In this document: positions 24,002 to 36,352 of the stretch, in pieces
Position numbering within the stretch: position 1 is the first letter of the stretch
Layout of the letters: each line of letters begins with the position of its first letter
Position numbers and translations under genes: made by a program
Origin: Cerioporus squamosus
Taxonomy: Eukaryota > Basidiomycota > Agaricomycetes > Polyporales > Polyporaceae
Assembly: GCA_022592435.1 (NCBI GenBank)
Contig: JABYQS010000006.1
Coordinates: 1 to 64,000 of the forward strand
DNA length: 64,000 nucleotides
Direction of reading: 5' to 3'
Notes under the pieces: model-generated
The model's database searches: none
What the model was told of the DNA's origin: nothing
The model's input: the letters and a program-made list of their open reading frames with translations, nothing else

Positions 24002-24730
24002 TCACAAGGGACCCTCTGTTCAAGACATGAGGAATGGAGCAGTCAGAGAGGCAAGACTGGACGTACGGTAATCGTACACCAAGCGGATTGTTATGACCTC
24101 GCCCTGGGGACCTTCGAAGTAGACGTGCCTTGCGTACCGCTTCTCGCCATTGACCGTCTCGAAGCCCCAGACCTGCGACTTGTCAGTGGACGCGATGGGA
24201 CAATCTCAACAACGTCTGACCTGCTCCGATGACCAGGTCCTCCCGCTCTTGGCCGTGTCGCTCTTCGCGCAGGTGTAGATGATGTGTCCGTCCGCGAACG
24301 ACTCATCAAGCCAATCCTTCTTCAGCCACTCGCGCTCGACGTCATCGAGGGTGACCCGCCGGCTCTTTGAGAGAACAGGACCGAAGATGTGGTCTTCGTG
24401 GGGCCTCTCCGTCCAGTCGAGGATGCGGTGTTCGTTCGTGCCCTTGATACCGCCAGTAATGGTTTGGTCGACGTCAATGTGCTCGATACCGCTGTCGTCC
24501 TTGTAGTGCTTGATGTCCAGGTACAACGTAGCCATCCCGATGGCCTTCCTGGTGAACCAGCTCACGCCTTGAAGACGAAGTATCTCGTCGCTATCGTCGC
24601 TGAGGCTCTTGTTCTGCACAGTGAGAAGGACCGTCAGATATACGCCATAGCGAAGTTGCCAGATGGATGACCTCACCATAATGAACTTGCCGCTAATATC
24701 GCGGGTGGTCATCTCCGCGGGGACGGCCAT
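24002..24730 (-). CDS. Conserved fungal protein, calycin/lipocalin-like
   Basis: The ATG at 24730 gives MAVPAEMTTRDISGKFIM. After an intron come NKSLSDDSDEILRLQGVSWF, KAIGMATLYLDIKHYKDD and IEHIDVDQTITGGIKGTNEH. Next are the charged DWTERPHEDHIFGPVLSKSR and the end WGFETVNGEKRYARHVYF to LVYDYQGPL. The last three residues need a 52-nt intron at about 24015-24066; otherwise the frame reads on about 15 residues to a stop at 24020. The order of beta-strand-like segments and the length of about 190 residues match a fungal family with a predicted calycin barrel. The ligand and role are unknown. A TATATA lies about 60 nt upstream (24788-24795). Confidence 0.72.
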
Positions 24731-25205
24731 GGTGAGTAGCTGGTTGGGGAGGAAGAGAGGTCTTACGGCAGGGTGCCTCAACTAGCGTATATATGAGGTG
24801 GTTGGTCGCCTGGGACTTGGCCTATCACATGGATCCGCCCCAAGGATGCCTGACTGCGTCGACATCATCAGGCATGCACATATGCAACAATTGGACCCGG
24901 CGGACCCCGTCGCACCATGTTCTAGCATTGACCCAACATCAAACCGCGACTAGTTCACAAAATATTAAGGAACGCTCTCGACGCATATGCATGACGACGT
25001 TCCAAGACTCAAACGTTGCGATTGCGGTTGGCGAATGGTCCAGGTGTTCGCGGAAGCTGAGATTAACGCTGCTGCGCTTGTGCCTCCGCCGAGCTCAAGT
25101 GTTCTCACCGCGGCTTTCTGAACCTTCATGTCAGTTCTACGCTCATAGCTCTCTCAGCTCTCCCTTCCCTCCCTTCATTAGTCTCCGGCTGGACAATCAC
25201 ATGGG
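24731..25205. other. Divergent promoter region
   Basis: 475 bp between two divergently transcribed starts. Apart from the TATATA near 24790 no site stands out; no gene seen. Confidence 0.4.
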
Positions 25206-27378
25206 ATGGCGGAGGCGTCGACTTCCAGTTCAACATCATACGCCTCTTCTCGCTTAACGCACGTCGGCGTAGAGCCGCCTTCCACCCGCCCTGTCAAGTA
25301 TACGCCAACAGACAGCTTTGAGGTAGAAGAGCCGGTACTCCCCTCGCAAACCATCCTCAAACGTCCTCGAGATGCATGGGTCCGCCATTTGCACAACGCG
25401 TTGCATCTAGATAACCCACGCGTCCAGCGTGTATGGCGCTACATCCGGGGACCGCGCCCAAAGGTTGACTTGCCAGGTACGTAGTGGCCCCGCTTGTGTG
25501 GCAGAACCTTGTGAAAGCTCAGCGACGACAGGCCCTACCCCCTTCCTGAACCTCACCTTCTATACGGGGCGCAAGCATTACTCCATTGCCCTCGAGCCCG
25601 CACTCATCCGCCTCACACGGCCCCTCACAAACCCATGGCTCTTCGTCATTCTTGCGGCGGGTTGGATCATTGGCTTCGCGTTCTTTGCCCGTGCCCAATC
25701 GTTCTTGACTCCAGCGGACTCCTTCATCGGATGCACAGCAACCTACTGGGCGGCACTGGATGGCTGCGGGCTGGACGGAACCGCGTGCATGCCGTTCGAC
25801 GATGCCACGTTCGACTTCCGATGTCCCGCGCAATGTAGCACGGTGGTGCTACAGAACCCGCGAACGGTCGGTGACCAACAGGTCGACTTCGTTCCCCTGA
25901 TTGTCGGAGGAGGAGATCCGAACGGGACGTATCGAGGAGACAGCTTCATCTGCGCAGCTGCTGTACAAGCGTGAGTGCCACCCTTCTTTCGGCCCCAGAT
26001 CTAGGTTAACCGTCAAGTGGATGGCCCGTACAGAGGTCTGATCAGTGACCAGAAAGGCGGATGCGCTACCCTCGAGCTCACCGGGAACTTCACGAACTAC
26101 CTGCCATGGACAGCACATGGCCTGACATCGATCGGCTTCCCCTCCGTCTTCCCGCTCTCCTTCCGATTCCTCCCCACTACCTCACTCCATAGCTGTGCCG
26201 ACAACCGCGACGCAGCCCTCGCAATGAATGTCATCGTCACCGCCCTTCTCTTCCTGGTGCTTCGACCGAAGCCTATTGTGCTCTACTGGTGCCTAGTATG
26301 CATCGGCTTCTGGCATGTGGCGCTCTTCTCACAACCTATGGCAAGTCCACCTCCTCTCGATGCCGCCTTCCAGCAATTCCTACCCACGTTGTTCGTCGCC
26401 TATGCCTTCTGGCGTCTGGCCTTCCGGTTCACTCTCCCCGCGTTCCGTAAAGCACCCATCGAGGCGTCCGTCTGGTACCTCGCCCCGTACTGGACGGGAG
26501 TTTTGACGAACCTAACGATGGACAAGATTCCCATCGACCGTCTCGTTGCCTCCGACATCGCCTCACGACCCGGTGGACTCACCGCTCTAATCATCATCAT
26601 ACTCATTCTTCTAGTTATTGTACTGAATCAAGTTAGGGTTATCAGAAAGACTGGATGGCTGCCCTGGTACCTAGGGTGGTACGTGGCAGGTGGCCTAGTT
26701 ACGCTCGTTCTCGCACTTCTCCCCGGGCTCGAATTCCGCCTGCATCATTACATCCTCGCCATGGTTCTCATGCCCGGGACCGGCTTCCCGACCCGGCTAT
26801 CCGCGATATATCAAGGCTTTCTGCTTGGAATGTTCTTGAATGGCGTCGCAGCGTTTGGCTTCGATTCCATACTCCAGACCGCACAAGACGTAAGTTGCCG
26901 GTGGCGTCTTCCCGCTGCGGTAGATGCACGAACTGATGCTGCGAACTCTGACCTGCAGCTGCAACGCGATGCCCCTCTGGGATCCGACCTTCCCTCCTTT
27001 GCAACGAACTCCACGAACTTCAACTCTTCCATACCATTTGTCAACCAGACCATCTTTTGGAACTCGCTACCATCGGATGAGAGCTGGGATGGCTTCGCGC
27101 TCTTGGTGGACGACGTGGAGCGATATGTGGGGACGGCGCTGAACTACTCTTTATCGGCCCTGCAGCCAGGTATCATCCACTTCTTCCGGCTTGCGGTGAG
27201 CATCCTTCTCATGCCTTTGGAGCCTCCGCTCCTCGTGATATATTCGTGCTGCGTAGCTGACGTGCTTTTTGTCTACTTGCCGCAGTATACGAGCTCTGGG
27301 ACCGCCGGTGACTTCACGAAGGCCGCCACGCTGTATCCGAACGGGACCTGGGTCGATCCTGCACCCGGGCCATCGTGA
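25206..27378 (+). CDS. Multi-pass membrane protein with LCCL domain
   Basis: The ATG at 25206 gives MAEASTSSSTSYASSRLTHV, a cytosolic part of about 90 residues, then after an intron near 25478-25530 the stretch PTPFLNLTFYTGRKHYSIAL. TM1 is WLFVILAAGWIIGFAFFARA. A Cys-rich lumenal LCCL module follows (FRCPAQCSTVV, DSFICAAAVQAGLISDQKGG), keeping the family's paired cysteines and AA-GLI segment. Then come about seven more membrane helices (for example MNVIVTALLFLVLRP and TALIIIILILLVIVLNQV). A loop with several NxS/T glycosylation sites precedes the tail TLYPNGTWVDPAPGPS-stop. Introns near 25970, 26890 and 27197-27286 are likely. Fungal LCCL proteins of this layout are known only by domain; the transported or bound partner is unknown. 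Confidence 0.8.
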
Positions 27379-28195
27379 TAATGGACGAACCTTACTCTCT
27401 CATGTACCTAGATTGCCGTCTACCCTAGATTGCCGTATTCGTGTCGGTGGGTTATGGATGTATGGACTTCGGACTAAACTTGTATTCCATGTTCACATCA
27501 TCCGGCGCGGGCTGCGGGTGTTCTTGCGCACCCCGTAACCTTGTCGGATATGTACCGCAAGACTTGGCTTCCTGGGCATCTCGTCAGTGCATAACTTCGC
27601 AGCTCTTGTTGCCGCAGGTGCTATGGATTCTCGGAGAGAGGGCTTGAGATGGCAAGCAGAGCCTTCCGCAAGTGTGCGTTCATCATGAGCGCCTAGATGA
27701 TCAATTGCCAGCCAATGAGATCCGAGAATTACGGCCAATCGGTCCGTAAATGCTCGCTGCGAGTTGATCTCCTGATTCTGGCAATGAGACGCTGACGGCT
27801 CATCCTGGCGGACTTTATGTCAGCATTGTCACGCCCATGTTGTTGATGCAAAGGTGATCGGACGCTGCCTCCGACGCCTAAGCGAGCTAACGCGGATTTA
27901 CGGACGTCTGAAAGGGGGGCGACCCCCCTTTAGATTTGGGCGCCTGAACGGGTTGAGGCATCGAACTCATCGGCTCTCGCGTATATCCGCTTACGACATC
28001 CAGAGGCGAGATTCTACGGAGTCATCCTTCTCGAGGCCTCGACACACGGATCCGCCATGGTTTGTCGTATCGTCGGTGGCTCGAACCCACAATCGCGGCC
28101 AAAGCGCTATTTGGCACGTCTCCTCCCTCTCCGTACGCGGACCACCACGCCTTTTGCCACCATCGCTTTCGGACCTCTACCGTGCCTCACATACC
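27379..28195. other. Intergenic with a strong small hairpin
   Basis: 817 bp, less GC-rich at its left end. It contains the perfect inverted repeat listed separately at 27911-27931. No gene or tRNA is supported. Confidence 0.4.
27911..27931. repeat. Perfect 9-bp inverted repeat with 3-nt loop
   Basis: The arms are AAAGGGGGG and CCCCCCTTT around the loop CGA. As RNA or single-stranded DNA this folds into a very stable hairpin. It lies mid-way between two plus-strand genes, about 265 bp before the next ATG. Confidence 0.75.
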
Positions 28196-29090
28196 ATGAC
28201 AACCCAGGCTCCCCCTCCTTTCATCAAGCCTGACGGTGAGTTGCTAGACCGGTGGTTACGAGTGTCGTTGCTCATGGTGGGCATTGGTGGTTGCCGTTCT
28301 TAGATTTCGTACGTGTCAAGGTCGCCCCAACTTCTACGCATGCAAGCTCTGCGTCCCCGAGGGGAAATCTCGTGGCGTCGCCATGCAGCTCGCCGTCGCT
28401 CTCCGCCACGAGAGGACTTGCGAGAAGCACCTCGAGAAGGTGAAAGAAGCTGTGATCAATGACTGGGAGTATCAGCCGGGATGCGACTGGGGGCCATCGG
28501 AGTTGCCAATTGGTACGACGGCGTGGGAGGTGTCGTACCCAGCAGACCGCGCCGATGACCTTATCAACTACTGGCGGGAGAACGTCGAGGCGGCGATGCG
28601 CGACGAGCCCACTGAAACCATGGACTCCTTCATCAACCGCTTCAACCAGAAGTACGCGGATTGGTTGCGGGAGTGGAGACAAGAGACTGATGAGTGGAAG
28701 GAGGGGCAGGAGAATGCGAACGCGCAGGAGGAACCCGCTGCGGAGTGCGAAGGCGTGAAGGGATGGTGGTACAGCGGCGGGTCATTCGATCCTCACGACG
28801 ACGGTATCCTTCCCCCGCGTGTATCACCATCCCCTGAGTCGCTCGCAGCGGAGGCGAAGCAACAAGTGTGGGGCCCACCTCCCGAAGATCCATACGAAGT
28901 CTGGGGCATCTCTCGGGACGAGGTCACGCCGTGGACCGATGTCCCTGCTCCCGTCCAGCAAGGTTCGGACGCCACTCCCATCGCGCCTTCCACGCGCACG
29001 TCCCGCAGGCCGCACAAGAACGTCCCCCGCAGGAATAGTCGTGGCAAGGGTATGGGCGTGGCAACGCGAGGGCCAGAAGCAGGCCTTTGA
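28196..29090 (+). CDS. Hypothetical protein with Cys/His motif, possibly zinc-binding
   Basis: The ATG at 28196 gives MTTQAPPPFIKPD. An intron (GTGAGT at about 28236 or GTGGTT at about 28252, ending TTCTTAG near 28304) then joins to FRTCQGRPNFYACKLCVPEG. Only the second donor keeps the frame with the sequence as given. The Cys pair in FYACKLC and the His/Cys in RHERTCEKH could bind zinc, like a BED or C2H2 finger, but the spacing is not classical. The rest is Trp/Glu-rich (INDWEYQPGCDWGPSELP), then low complexity with a basic end (RRPHKNVPRRNSRGKG). The stop is at 29088-29090. No function is recognised. Confidence 0.55.
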
Positions 29091-29632
29091 CGCAGGGAAC
29101 GGCCGCCCTGATGGCAGGAAGGCGAAGATCCACTAAACACATCGGGTGGGGTTTCCTGTTTCGATTGTCCATTGGTCGCGCCTTACTGAGATGCTCGACG
29201 GTTCCCCGCGACGTTCACGGGATGATACGTCAGTTATACCCTCGGACAGGCGGATCATCGCGACAATGCTCCATTATACTATCGTGCTTCTCTCCTTCAT
29301 GCATCGTTGCTCACCCTCGCATCTTACCACGATCTTCAACGTAAACGGCTGCTGAATCATATTGTATACTTATGACTACTTCGTTCTCCATGGACATTCT
29401 TTGACTATGATTTTGCTACCACCTGCATATTATATGAATGCTCTCTGTGTTGCACGCTGCGCAGTTCCGTCGAGTGCATGAACGCAGAGTCAGATCTCGA
29501 TCGGTGTATGCATGCATGACGTCAGCCGGGGTAGCATAGTGGCTGTGGGGCCAGAGGGGGCCGGAGGGGCTATCCTCCCATACTTAAGTACTACATGCTC
29601 GGAGGCAGATGCGTCTTCACCTTGACCACACC
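29091..29632. other. Intergenic
   Basis: 542 bp, AT-richer at its left end, with GGGGCC/GGGGGCC repeats near 29545-29570 just before the WW-protein promoter. No gene seen. Confidence 0.4.
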
Positions 29633-30584
29633 ATGAGCAACGCTAACTTGCCCTTGCCAGACGGCTGGATTCGTGAAGTCGACCCTAACACAAAGCACCA
29701 TTCTGGGTACGTTGCTCTCGGAGTGAATCCACCGTCAGGACGTAACAGCTGACGGCCGCCGTTCAATAGGTAGATACTAGGGCGAAGCCGCCGCGGTCAA
29801 TATGGGTACATCCGTACGAAGATGAGCAGTTCCTGAGAGAGCATCCTGATGTTCGCGATCGTCTCGCACGAGAACGTCCCGACGATGCTCCTCCGCCATA
29901 CTCACCCAGACGTCATTCATATTCCGGTTCGTCTTCGGGAGCTCGCCTCAACGTACCCGAGCGCAATGAGGCCGCGAGACCGTCTGTGTCGCACCCTGGA
30001 ACTCCTATGGCGCCACAGCAAGACAGGGGATTCTTTGGAAAGCTGAAGGATAAAGCTGTGGGCACCAAAGAGGAGCGGGAGGCCAAACGGCGCGAGGACA
30101 GGCGCCGTGAGGAAGAGGTACGTGCCTTCACTGTGCCCACTGCCGTCGCCGGTGACTGATTCCGCGACAGTACATGCGGCAGCTTGCTGAACAGCGGCGC
30201 CTGAGGCAACAAGCACTCGAGCAGCAGCGCATGGCATCGCCGTATGGACGCTACGGGGGCGGTTCCTCTGGCATAGGTTCCAGCTACGGCCCTCAATACG
30301 GGCGGCCGTTCGGCCAGCCGATGTATTCTGCACCCGCTGGAAACCCCTTTGGTATGGGAATGGCAAGACGAACTGGCGGTTTTGGAGGAGGCTACGGAGG
30401 GGGTATGGGCATGGGAGGTATGGGAATGGGTTTACCCCTCCTCGGTGGTCTCGCAGGTGGTCTCCTTCTCGGAGACATGTTGGATGGCGGCGGAGGATAT
30501 GGCGGAGGATATGATGGCGGAGGATTTGACGGCGGAGGAGGATTTGACGGCGGCGGTTTTGACGGCGGAGGTGGGGGTTTCTAA
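29633..30584 (+). CDS. WW-domain protein with glycine-rich C-terminus
   Basis: The ATG at 29633 gives MSNANLPLPDGWIREVDPNT, the first half of a WW domain; the second half, VDTRAKPPRSIWVHPYEDEQ, is in the next exon. The strong donor GG|GTACGT near 29708 would break the frame. Either a weaker donor four bases on (TAC|GTTGCT) is used, or one T is missing in the run before it, which would restore the family-like HFWVDT. A PPPYSPRRHSYSGSSSG linker and a charged helix (KEEREAKRREDRRREEE) follow, then an intron near 30118-30170. The tail is rich in GMG and GGYDGGGFDGGG repeats. The stop is at 30582-30584. WW domains bind proline-rich partners; the partner is unknown. Confidence 0.75.
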
Positions 30585-31029
30585 CGTTCTGACTGAGACT
30601 CACCTTTGATCGTCATCGTGGACTTTTGGCTTCTTGCCTGTTTCTCGGATTGTGTAAGTCATACACGAAGTGACACCTGTATTTGTTGATTTGTACCATG
30701 CTACTATGTCGTGCTGCTTTCGATGACATGCATGCCTGCGAACCTGCAAATATTGTGCGCGGAGAAGATATCGGCATATAGTGAGTGCCTCAGTGAGAGT
30801 CATAGGCGGCTTCTTTGCCGACCACGACCATCTCCGCGTCCGAGCGCGCTTCAGTTGCGCGTACTACTTACCCGCCTGCTCGCGTTCCTGTTCCCTCCTG
30901 GAATCCCTTGTCGGTCGCACATGCTTGTCGCTTTCCGAGATTTTACAACTCACACAAGGACGACCGTATCATTCCATTCCGTTCCCGAACTTGACGATCT
31001 ATCTCGACGTACCCGAGGCTACATAGACT
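30585..31029. other. Intergenic, TRS85 promoter side
   Basis: 445 bp. Nothing gene-like was seen. Confidence 0.4.
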
Positions 31030-34000
31030 ATGCCTCCGACACTTCCGAATTCACTCAGTCCACATGTGTGTATACTCGCTTCGCCGGATGTGCAGCAGGT
31101 CCTAGATGGAGCTGGCCTACCTCCACTACCAGAGATATTGCAATGTTTCTCGCCATTGCCTCAGAGTATGTTCACAAAGCGGCTCGGGGGTTTTACATTC
31201 ACTGAACGCTACGCGCAGTCACGACAAGGACTACAACCTTGACCTCAGTTCCACATGCGTCTTTTGCGCTCAGGTTCTCGGATGTCACGCAGATAGAAAA
31301 CGCGGTACACGAAGATGAAGAGCAGCGCGCAGGGCGGACGATGGACTGGATCGGCTCCCGCATATCGGAGCGGTGCGAAAGGTGGATGGACATGCTCGAG
31401 ACAGAGTCGCGCGAGGGCGGGAAGATGTGGAGGACAAGAACACCATGGTGGGAGGAGGTGAAGAGGTGCGTGGACGGGGACCATGTGCCCAGCAGCGTCG
31501 AAGGGTGGAACCATCCAGTCTCTCGTGCGTACCTCCTGAGCTATGCTGCGCTTGTGAAATACTGACAGGCAGAATCCATGTCGCTACAGTCATCCTCGCC
31601 GTAACAACTTCCGCCGCGAATCCGCTGCAGGCTTTGCAAGACCTGACATCGCGCGCGTTTGACTTCCCGCCATGGGTAGACCTCACCTCCCTACGCTACT
31701 TCCTAATCATCCACCCGTCCAACTCACCGCTAGCAGAGCCGATGTATGTATGTCCTTTACTATGTCGACCGACCCACTGACAGATCTCTACGCGTCTCCA
31801 GAGCGGAAGCATTGTTCAACGCTGTTAAGAAGCAGTATGGACTTCACAGTTTCCTACTTCCCTTGCAGCTCCCTTCGCCTCCCCCACCACCTGTTCCTGT
31901 ACCTGCCCTTCCACCGCGACTCCCAACCCTATCTTCTCATGACTCTCCCTCACTTACCCCCCAACCATCTACGAATGGATCCTCGCTCATGCCCGGTCTC
32001 ACTCCACCACGCCCCCCAGCATCACCAATGCCCAGACAGCCGGGGCCCCCGCCCTTAACAAACAAGCCAGCTGAGAGCTCTCAATTACCAAATGGATACG
32101 AGGGTAGTACAATCAACCTCACACAGGAAGACATCCAACAGATTGGTCGATTCGTGCGTGAATTTGTTACCATGAGCCTGATTCCTTGGATGGAGAAGTG
32201 TGTGGTGGAGTGGAACGAGAGCGTACGTCCATGGACTTCTATACTCTCTTCACTGGGCTCAGCGTAGTGCAGTACTCCTCATCGAGGCGCCTGCCTTCGC
32301 GGCTATTCTCCTCGACTCGTCGACTGTTTGGTGCTTCGACCACAACTTCTTCGCCAGCAACACCAACGCATGGCTCTAGTGCGTCTGTATCGTCGGCAAG
32401 CTCCAGGTTCACCCATGGGCCGAACAATTCCGTCAGCTCTATTGCGTCGGTAACATCAATCTCGACAATGGGCGGAGGCAGCGTCACTCAGCAACGACGA
32501 CTCGCGGAGTTTGCGACAATCCTTGGTGACTACAAGCTGGCCATCTCGGTGTGGGAGACGCTTCGCAAGGAAGGTAGAGGTGGTTCTGTATGTGCCTTCA
32601 TCCTGCCTAAATGTCTGCCTCCTGACTGCCGCATTCGCAGGACATCCTTCCGCTGTTATCTGCGCCGTCTCCTGCGTTGGCCCTGTATGCGGACCACGCT
32701 CTCGCCACTCTGACAGGCCCGCAGCCCCGACAACCTGCTACCTTTGAGGCACCGGCACACGCACAGTATAGGGCCCTTTTATATGCGGTGCGGTGGGAGA
32801 CAGGTATCGATCGTCAAGACTTCTTGAGCTCCACACTGGAGGGCGAACGATGGCTCGTCAAGGCTGCGTCAAGCGTAAGTGGCTTCCTCGGACTAGCTGC
32901 TAGGTCAGACTTGACGATAGTGTATGAAGGCGGAAGAGCCGCCCACGGCAACGCTTTACGCACACGCTGCATTCCTCAGCGAGATCAAGGGTGCACGACG
33001 GAGAGCTGCTTTGTGGTACTTAGTCGCGGCAGACAAGCTGGAGAAGACCGGGATTGTGCGTCCACGATCATTCTAGCGAACACTCATGGATGCAACATAC
33101 TAATACACGACGGCCTCCCGCAGAAACGTCTCGCGATGCATTTCTTCCGCAAGGCACATAGTCTCTACCAAGACCGAATACCGAAGGAGCTGTCTCCCTC
33201 TTTCTGGGAGTGTGAAGACCGTAGTCCTATGCATTGGGAGGGCTTCCCGGCCGTGCTTCCTGGCATCGAGCATGAGCTAGGTGAGGACTCTGATTCTTCA
33301 TGTCTGCGCGCCTCTGACTCACCGATCCTGTAGGGCGGTTGCTATACACTACCGGCGATACGGCCGGCGCAGTGAAGTACTTCATGGGGTTGCTCCAAGC
33401 ATCTTCGCCGGCCAGACCGCTTTCGCATCCTCACCCCACCCACGCTAACGGAGCTGGCACCCCTCTCTTGCCCCAACCGAGCCCCGATAAGGTATTCCTA
33501 GAGGACTTCCGAGTTGCATTCAAGGTACACGCAATTCCATCGCTCGGTTCGCGCCTGCTCAGCCAGATTTCTCTAGCACTTCAAGGAGACGGAGGGCGAC
33601 AAGTGGAAGAGTCTGCAACTACAGTTACCCATAACCTTCTGCCAAGCGAAGCAAACTCGCGTTCGGTTTCCAGGCGACGCCGTAGAGGGTGATGCTGCGA
33701 CATGGGATAAGCTAGAGGAGGATTGGGCCATTTTCTGGTCCTCACGCGGCAAGGAGAAGCTCACCAAGAGCGGGAAAGCCGCAGTGGATGGTGCGTCATA
33801 CGTCTTCCGTCTCATATACGTCGACGCTGAAGCGGGTTTCAGAGACGTTCTGGGTGGACCTCGTGGTCAGGAACCCCCTAGAGGTCGAGGTCTCATTATC
33901 TAGCCTCACCGTCGTTCTTCGAGAAGCATCAGGAAAAGACGCAGAGACGGCACCAGAGTTCGTCGAGGTGGAGGTTATAGACGATGTCGTCCTTGGTCCC

Positions 34001-36187
34001 AGAGATACCCGAACAGTGAGCATATTCCGGTGATGCCGAGACGGATGCTCAGTGCTGACCCATTCTGCAGGTACCAATCGGCATCAAATGCTCCCAACCT
34101 ATTTCGCTGGTTGCAACTCACGCGACATACGAGTTCTTCGCATTGCTCCCAGCTTCAGAGTCCCTTGCCGTACGCGGCCGACGCCTCAATGATACCCCGT
34201 TGCAACGGCAGGGCAAGGTGTATGCACCAGATGTGCTCATCAAGGTCGAAGTGGAAGAAGCTGGACAACGGCTGCACGCGCATTTTGTCGACGACCGGCA
34301 TCTTATGCTCGCTCAAGGAGAGTACAAGCATCAACGCGTGTGGCTCACAAACTCCGGCACGCGTCCAATCAGCGAGCTATGGTTGCTTGCTGGAGAGCAG
34401 GATGAGCTGTGGGTAGATGCGGGTGACGACAGCGCAGGTATGTGGTCTGGGCGTGACCACACGACGATGCGACTCACCTGTCTGCAGACCCATCATCATC
34501 GTCTCCTCCCAAAAGCGAGATTCTGCAGTCGAGCAATACGCTCTCCACTAGGAAGCCATACCGGATACCTTTGGAAAGCATACACTCGTCTCCCGTCCTC
34601 GCTCCCGGAGACGGTGTACAGCTTCCCTTCATCCTCCATGCTGCTCACCACGGCGAGCAAGACCTATCTATGCTCTTCATCTTCCGAGAAGTATGCTAAC
34701 GTCTTCCGCTCTCCTGATCTGAAGGCTGATTGTTCGCTTCGTAGTCAGACGGAATGCCGTTCCGCTGCACCAGGGTCACACGTAGGTACGAAGTCAAGTC
34801 GATCATCAACATCACCACGTCCTTGCGGGCCAGCGCGTCTCCGGAGCACTCGTATATCGTCGGTATCGAGGTCGAAAACATCACCGGCGCAAGCAACATA
34901 CAGGTGACCCAGCTCTCGACTATGAGTGCGCTATGGACTTGCTCGCCGCTAGGGTCGCACACACTGTGAGCATCTCTCACTTGCCTCTGTCAGGTCCCAA
35001 CTCACCCTTCATAGTGCGAGTATACCGCCTCGCCAGGTTGCCGAGTACTCGTTCGGCGCTGCTCCCCGACAAACCGGCTCTGATGCACTGGCGACGACAG
35101 AGTTCGTCGCTCGGAAGATTGAGACTGTGCTTCAAGGCGGCCAGGTTGATCCCTCAGAGCCTCCTCCGATAGAGCTGGCCTGCACACATCTAGCTGAGGT
35201 GAGAAGCCAACGCGGTCGTTCTGTCGTGAAAGACGTACTCAGTCTTCTGTAGGGCTCCAACATCGTTCCGTTGCGCACACCTGCCACTCGGCACTTCTTA
35301 CATTGTGGTCGTCGGACCATGACTGCCCAAGCGACCGCCAGCGCACATCGCGACATCCCCTCCCGCCTTCACCGCTCCATCTTCCCGCTCTACAACCCCG
35401 CCACGGTCGATGTGGTCATCTTCTGGGAGCTCCCGGCGCAGAAGCGTGCAGGACACATCCTGCTGCAAGGGCCCACACTGGGCGCGGGGCACGCCGCGCT
35501 GAAGGAGCTCATCGAGACAGCGGAGACCATGAAGGTCAAGCGAAATATGTACGCCGAGACCGAGCGCGAGCGACAGGCAATCCTGGAGGCGGTGAGGAAT
35601 TGCGAGTGGAACAGGGAGACCGACCCGATCGCAGTCTTCATGCAGGACGGGTCCGTTGTGGAGCACGACTTCCGGCAAGGGTGAGCAGATGGACGCATGG
35701 TGTCGTTCGTTCTCGCCCGCTAACAGCTTCTTGTGTTTGCAGACCTTGTCATGTCCCTATTGGGGTCACACTGCGAAACCTGTCGCTCACGCATCCCGCA
35801 CGAGCGGTGCTGAGACTGGCGGGCTCCCCGCCTGGCGACGTCTCCTCGTGAGTAATGTCCTCCACCCCTCCGATCGGTTCTGTTACTGACTTGGCGTCTG
35901 GCAGCGACCGCCTCCCTCCACCATACGCAGGTCGCCTGATGCATCGACATGTCATCCCACCTTCACAAGCCGTAACTGCTCATGCCAAGCTCTGGGTCAC
36001 TCGACCAGGGTGCTTCGCGCTCGGATCCTGGACAGTAGAGACGGAAGTCGGCGAGCCGGCGTCTGCATCGACGGAGTCGGCTGCACCGAGAGCCGGCTGG
36101 AGGTCAAGACACCTTAGATATGTACAGAGCCCGCAGGCGGGCGATTGGTCTTGTGTTACTGTAGTGGACGTTGGGAGACTCGGGTAG
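31030..36187 (+). CDS. TRS85: TRAPPIII subunit TRS85 / TRAPPC8
   Basis: TRS85 gives TRAPPIII its role in autophagy and Golgi traffic by directing the Ypt1/Rab1 exchange complex. The ATG at 31030 gives MPPTLPNSLSPHVCILASPD. Exons carry SALRFSDVTQIE-like and FDFPPWVDLTSLRYFLIIHP text, a Pro/Ser-rich insert (31870-32080), QQRRLAEFATILGDYKLAIS, DILPLLSAPSPALALYADHA, AHAAFLSEIKGARRRAALWY and RLAMHFFRKAHSLYQDR. These are the helical (TPR-like) solenoid. Beta-rich C-terminal regions follow (ETFWVDLVVRNPLEVEVSLS; NPATVDVVIFWELPAQKRAG; CHVPIGVTLRNLSLTHPARA). The stop is at 36185-36187. About fifteen introns are needed. The one near 34960 is awkward: a 40-nt intron with donor GTCGCA or a 28-nt one. The identification rests on the order of these blocks. 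Confidence 0.83.
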
Positions 36188-36352
36188 ATAGTGCATATAT
36201 TTGCAGTACTATATAGCAGCGTACTACGGTTTTTGTTCCCATCCTTCCATCCATGAGAAGCACAAGAAGCAGACAAGACGGGACAGCGCAACAGATCCAG
36301 CAGAGTATGATATGAGATAGATATGGACGGCAAGGCTTGCCGAGGGCGAAGC

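Noticed and set aside
28030..28130. A GTGGGTTCGAGCCAC motif on the minus strand resembling a tRNA T-arm
   Set aside because: The stem is only 4 bp around the loop. No A-box, anticodon stem or acceptor stem pairs at the right distance.
28230..28310. Frame break at the first intron of the 28.2-kb gene
   Set aside because: Donor GTGGTT about 16 nt after the consensus GTGAGT restores the frame, so an indel is not required.
34950..35000. In-frame stop in TRS85 near 34.97 kb as a pseudogene sign
   Set aside because: A short intron ending CTGTCAG removes the stop and joins coding text on both sides; only the exact donor is doubtful.
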